In this document: one piece after another, positions 15,615-16,735 of the stretch
Numbering within the stretch: position 1 is the first letter of the stretch
Layout of the letters: every line of letters begins with the position of its first letter
Origin: an uncultured Eubacteriales bacterium
GTDB taxonomy: Bacteria > Bacillota > Clostridia > Oscillospirales > Oscillospiraceae
NCBI GenBank assembly: GCA_900546615.1
Contig: URDJ01000047.1
Location: 1-16,735 of the forward strand
Direction of reading: 5' to 3'
DNA length: 16,735 nt
The notes under the pieces: generated by a model
The model's input: the letters and a program-made list of their open reading frames with translations, nothing else
Databases searched by the model: none
Told to the model about the DNA's origin: nothing
Program-made: the position numbers and the translations under genes

Positions 15615-16226
15615 ATGAGTGGGGCATATGCGCAGCAGGCGGCGGAGGCAGTCTGCCCGCACTGCGGCGCGGCTGTCGGAGCGGAGGACAATTGCTGCTG
15701 GCACTGCGGAGAGCGTCTGCCCCGGGGCAGGAGCTGGTGCCCCGAGTGCGGCAGGAGATACGCAAACGGCGAGACGCGGTGCACAAACTGCGGCAGTGCC
15801 ACGCTTCCGGGCGACCCTGCCGCGAGCCAAAGGCCGGAGCCGGAACAGGAGACTGAACCAGAGCCTGAGCCGGAGCGTGACAGGAGAGCGGGCTATGACT
15901 ACGACGCGAGGAGCGGCAGCTACAACTACGACGAGCGCCGCCAGTATGACCGGGGCTTTGACCACGGCTACGACCGGGGCTACGAGCGCGGTTACAGGGC
16001 GGCGGGACGCGGGCTGCGTTCTCCGCGGGACTGGCTGCTGACGCTCATATTCTCGGCGGTGCTGGGCGTGTTCGGCGTGCACAGGTTCTATGCCGGGAAG
16101 ATAGGCACGGGTATACTCTGGCTCCTCACCGGGGGATGCCTGGGTATAGGCTGGCTCATAGATCTCATAGTCATCGCCTGCGGGAAGTTCCGTGACAAGG
16201 AAGGCAGGCTCATAATGCCGCGCTGA
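15615..16226 (+). CDS. Double zinc-ribbon TM2-domain membrane protein
   Basis: 203 residues from ATG 15615 (GGGGG at 15602-15606 as RBS). It has three parts. Residues 14-59 hold two zinc ribbons: CPHC…CWHC (C14, C17, C28, C31) and CPEC…CTNC (C42, C45, C56, C59). Residues ~73-88 are a Pro/Glu-rich spacer and ~93-127 a Tyr/Asp/Arg/Gly repeat ([17 protein letters not shown]). Residues ~139-195 are a TM2 domain with two membrane helices and the signature [12 protein letters not shown], ending in [11 protein letters not shown]2 proteins have no settled function. Zinc ribbons face the cytoplasm, so the N-terminus is likely inside. It follows fbp by 24 bases and probably shares its transcript; proS next door has its own promoter. 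The family call is firm, the role unknown. Confidence 0.85.
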   Translation: MSGAYAQQAAEAVCPHCGAAVGAEDNCCWHCGERLPRGRSWCPECGRRYANGETRCTNCGSATLPGDPAASQRPEPEQETEPEPEPERDRRAGYDYDARSGSYNYDERRQYDRGFDHGYDRGYERGYRAAGRGLRSPRDWLLTLIFSAVLGVFGVHRFYAGKIGTGILWLLTGGCLGIGWLIDLIVIACGKFRDKEGRLIMPR

Positions 16227-16227
16227 C

Positions 16228-16256
16228 TTGACAAGGCGGGTATCATTTTGTAGAAT
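16228..16256 (+). promoter_or_regulatory. proS promoter
   Basis: TTGACA (16228-16233), exactly 17 bp, TAGAAT (16251-16256): a perfect -35 and 5/6 -10, beginning one base after the TM2 stop codon. Transcription would start near 16263. The roughly 34-base leader is too short for a T-box riboswitch, which often controls aminoacyl-tRNA synthetase genes in Firmicutes. Confidence 0.88.
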
Positions 16257-16296
16257 ATTGGTCTGCAATGAATGTGGAGAGGGTGCGAAAGAATCT

Positions 16297-16735
16297 ATGG
16301 CAAAGGACAAGAAGGTAGAACAGATAACCGATATGGAGGTCGATTTCGCGCAGTGGTTCACGGACGTCTGCACCAAGGCGGAGCTGGTGGACTATTCGGG
16401 CGTGAAGGGGCTTTTCGTGCTGCGGCCCTACGGCTACGCCATATGGGAGAACATACAGGCCGCGCTGGATAAGAAGTTCAAGGACACGGGGCACACGAAC
16501 GTCTCGATGCCCATGCTCATCCCGGAGAGCCTGCTGCAGAAGGAGAAGGACCACGTCGAGGGCTTCGCGCCGGAGTGCGCCTGGGTGACGGTCGGCGGCA
16601 GCGAGGAGCTGCCCGAGCGTCTGTGCATTCGCCCGACGAGCGAGACGCTGTTCTGCGAGCACTGGAGCCACGTCGTGCATTCCTGGCGCGACCTGCCCTG
16701 CCTCTACAACCAGTGGTGCAGCGTGCTGCGCTGGG
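16297..16735 (+). CDS. proS: Prolyl-tRNA synthetase, type 3 (archaeal/eukaryotic-like), 3' truncated
   Basis: The frame is open from ATG 16297 to the window edge, giving 146 residues of an enzyme normally about 480 long. It joins proline to tRNA-Pro. The protein begins [20 protein letters not shown], and then shows [24 protein letters not shown], the class II motif 1 region [23 protein letters not shown], and motif 2 entry [25 protein letters not shown]. The early '[11 protein letters not shown]' and 'EGFAPE' patterns and absence of an inserted editing domain at this point identify the compact type 3 (ProS-III) form rather than the bacterial type with an INS editing domain. A weak GAGAGGGTG (16277-16285) is the nearest RBS, with a long spacer; another start at the in-frame ATG 16333 is possible but would remove conserved residues. 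Own promoter directly upstream. Confidence 0.95.
   Translation, partial: MAKDKKVEQITDMEVDFAQWFTDVCTKAELVDYSGVKGLFVLRPYGYAIWENIQAALDKKFKDTGHTNVSMPMLIPESLLQKEKDHVEGFAPECAWVTVGGSEELPERLCIRPTSETLFCEHWSHVVHSWRDLPCLYNQWCSVLRW

Noticed and set aside
16227..16296. Possible T-box riboswitch ahead of proS
   Set aside because: The leader from the predicted start is only about 34 bases, with no T-box sequence or terminator/antiterminator pair.
15372..16376. 334-residue minus-strand frame across the end of fbp, the TM2 gene and the proS leader
   Set aside because: Crosses two well-supported genes and a promoter, and shows no domain pattern.
1..16735. Search for CRISPR arrays, insertion sequences, phage genes, tRNA or rRNA genes, toxin-antitoxin or defence systems
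   Set aside because: No regularly spaced repeats, transposase or integrase motifs, terminal inverted repeats, RNA-gene signatures or defence-type domains were seen; the window reads as ordinary chromosomal DNA.

Overview
The window looks like chromosomal DNA of an anaerobic gut-type member of the Clostridia (Firmicutes), most likely an uncultured Oscillospirales/Oscillospiraceae relative. The grounds are a class III fructose-1,6-bisphosphatase, a group B-like [FeFe]-hydrogenase, an ECF transporter S component, an S-layer homology (SLH) protein, a type 3 prolyl-tRNA synthetase, a miaB-mutS pair, and generally G+C-rich coding sequence that nevertheless uses AUA (Ile) and AGG (Arg) freely. No plasmid, phage, IS, CRISPR, rRNA or tRNA signature was seen. 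The assignment is by gene content only.

Layout. (1) 3-3110: the C-terminal 1,035 residues of an SLH-type surface protein, ended by a strong terminator with two hairpins. (2) 3226-3408: a 60-residue FeoB-associated-type Cys-rich membrane protein. (3) 3571-5656: a two-gene unit of [FeFe]-hydrogenase and an ECF S-component-like membrane protein, with its own promoter and a perfect terminator. (4) 5697-6769: a PadR-family repressor and an overlapping four-helix membrane protein, behind a near-consensus promoter that carries a repeated operator-like sequence. (5) 6867-8750 on the minus strand: mutL. (6) 8853-13625: miaB, mutS and a CPBP-family intramembrane protease in one plus-strand run. miaB and mutL diverge from a 102-bp region holding two back-to-back promoters. 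(7) 13710-16226: class III fbp and a zinc-ribbon/TM2 membrane protein. (8) 16297-end: the 5' part of proS with its own strong promoter.

How the genes fit together. MutS finds mismatches and MutL cuts the nascent strand; both carry the expected catalytic motifs and probable sliding-clamp contact motifs. MiaB modifies A37 of tRNAs and ProS charges tRNA-Pro, so the right half is mostly information-processing housekeeping plus gluconeogenesis (Fbp). The left half is envelope and anaerobic metabolism: surface layer, iron-related small protein, H2 metabolism, and a self-regulating PadR membrane module.

All intergenic gaps are shorter than 300 bases, and each is covered by a promoter or terminator entry where one could be recognised; the 24-base gap between fbp and the TM2 gene and the 13-base gap between miaB and mutS hold only ribosome binding sites. 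I did not find a clearly new multi-gene system. The most worthwhile leads are the hydrogenase/ECF-S pair, the PadR operator with a 25-bp period, the abutting divergent miaB/mutL promoters, and the mosaic codon use of the S-layer gene.
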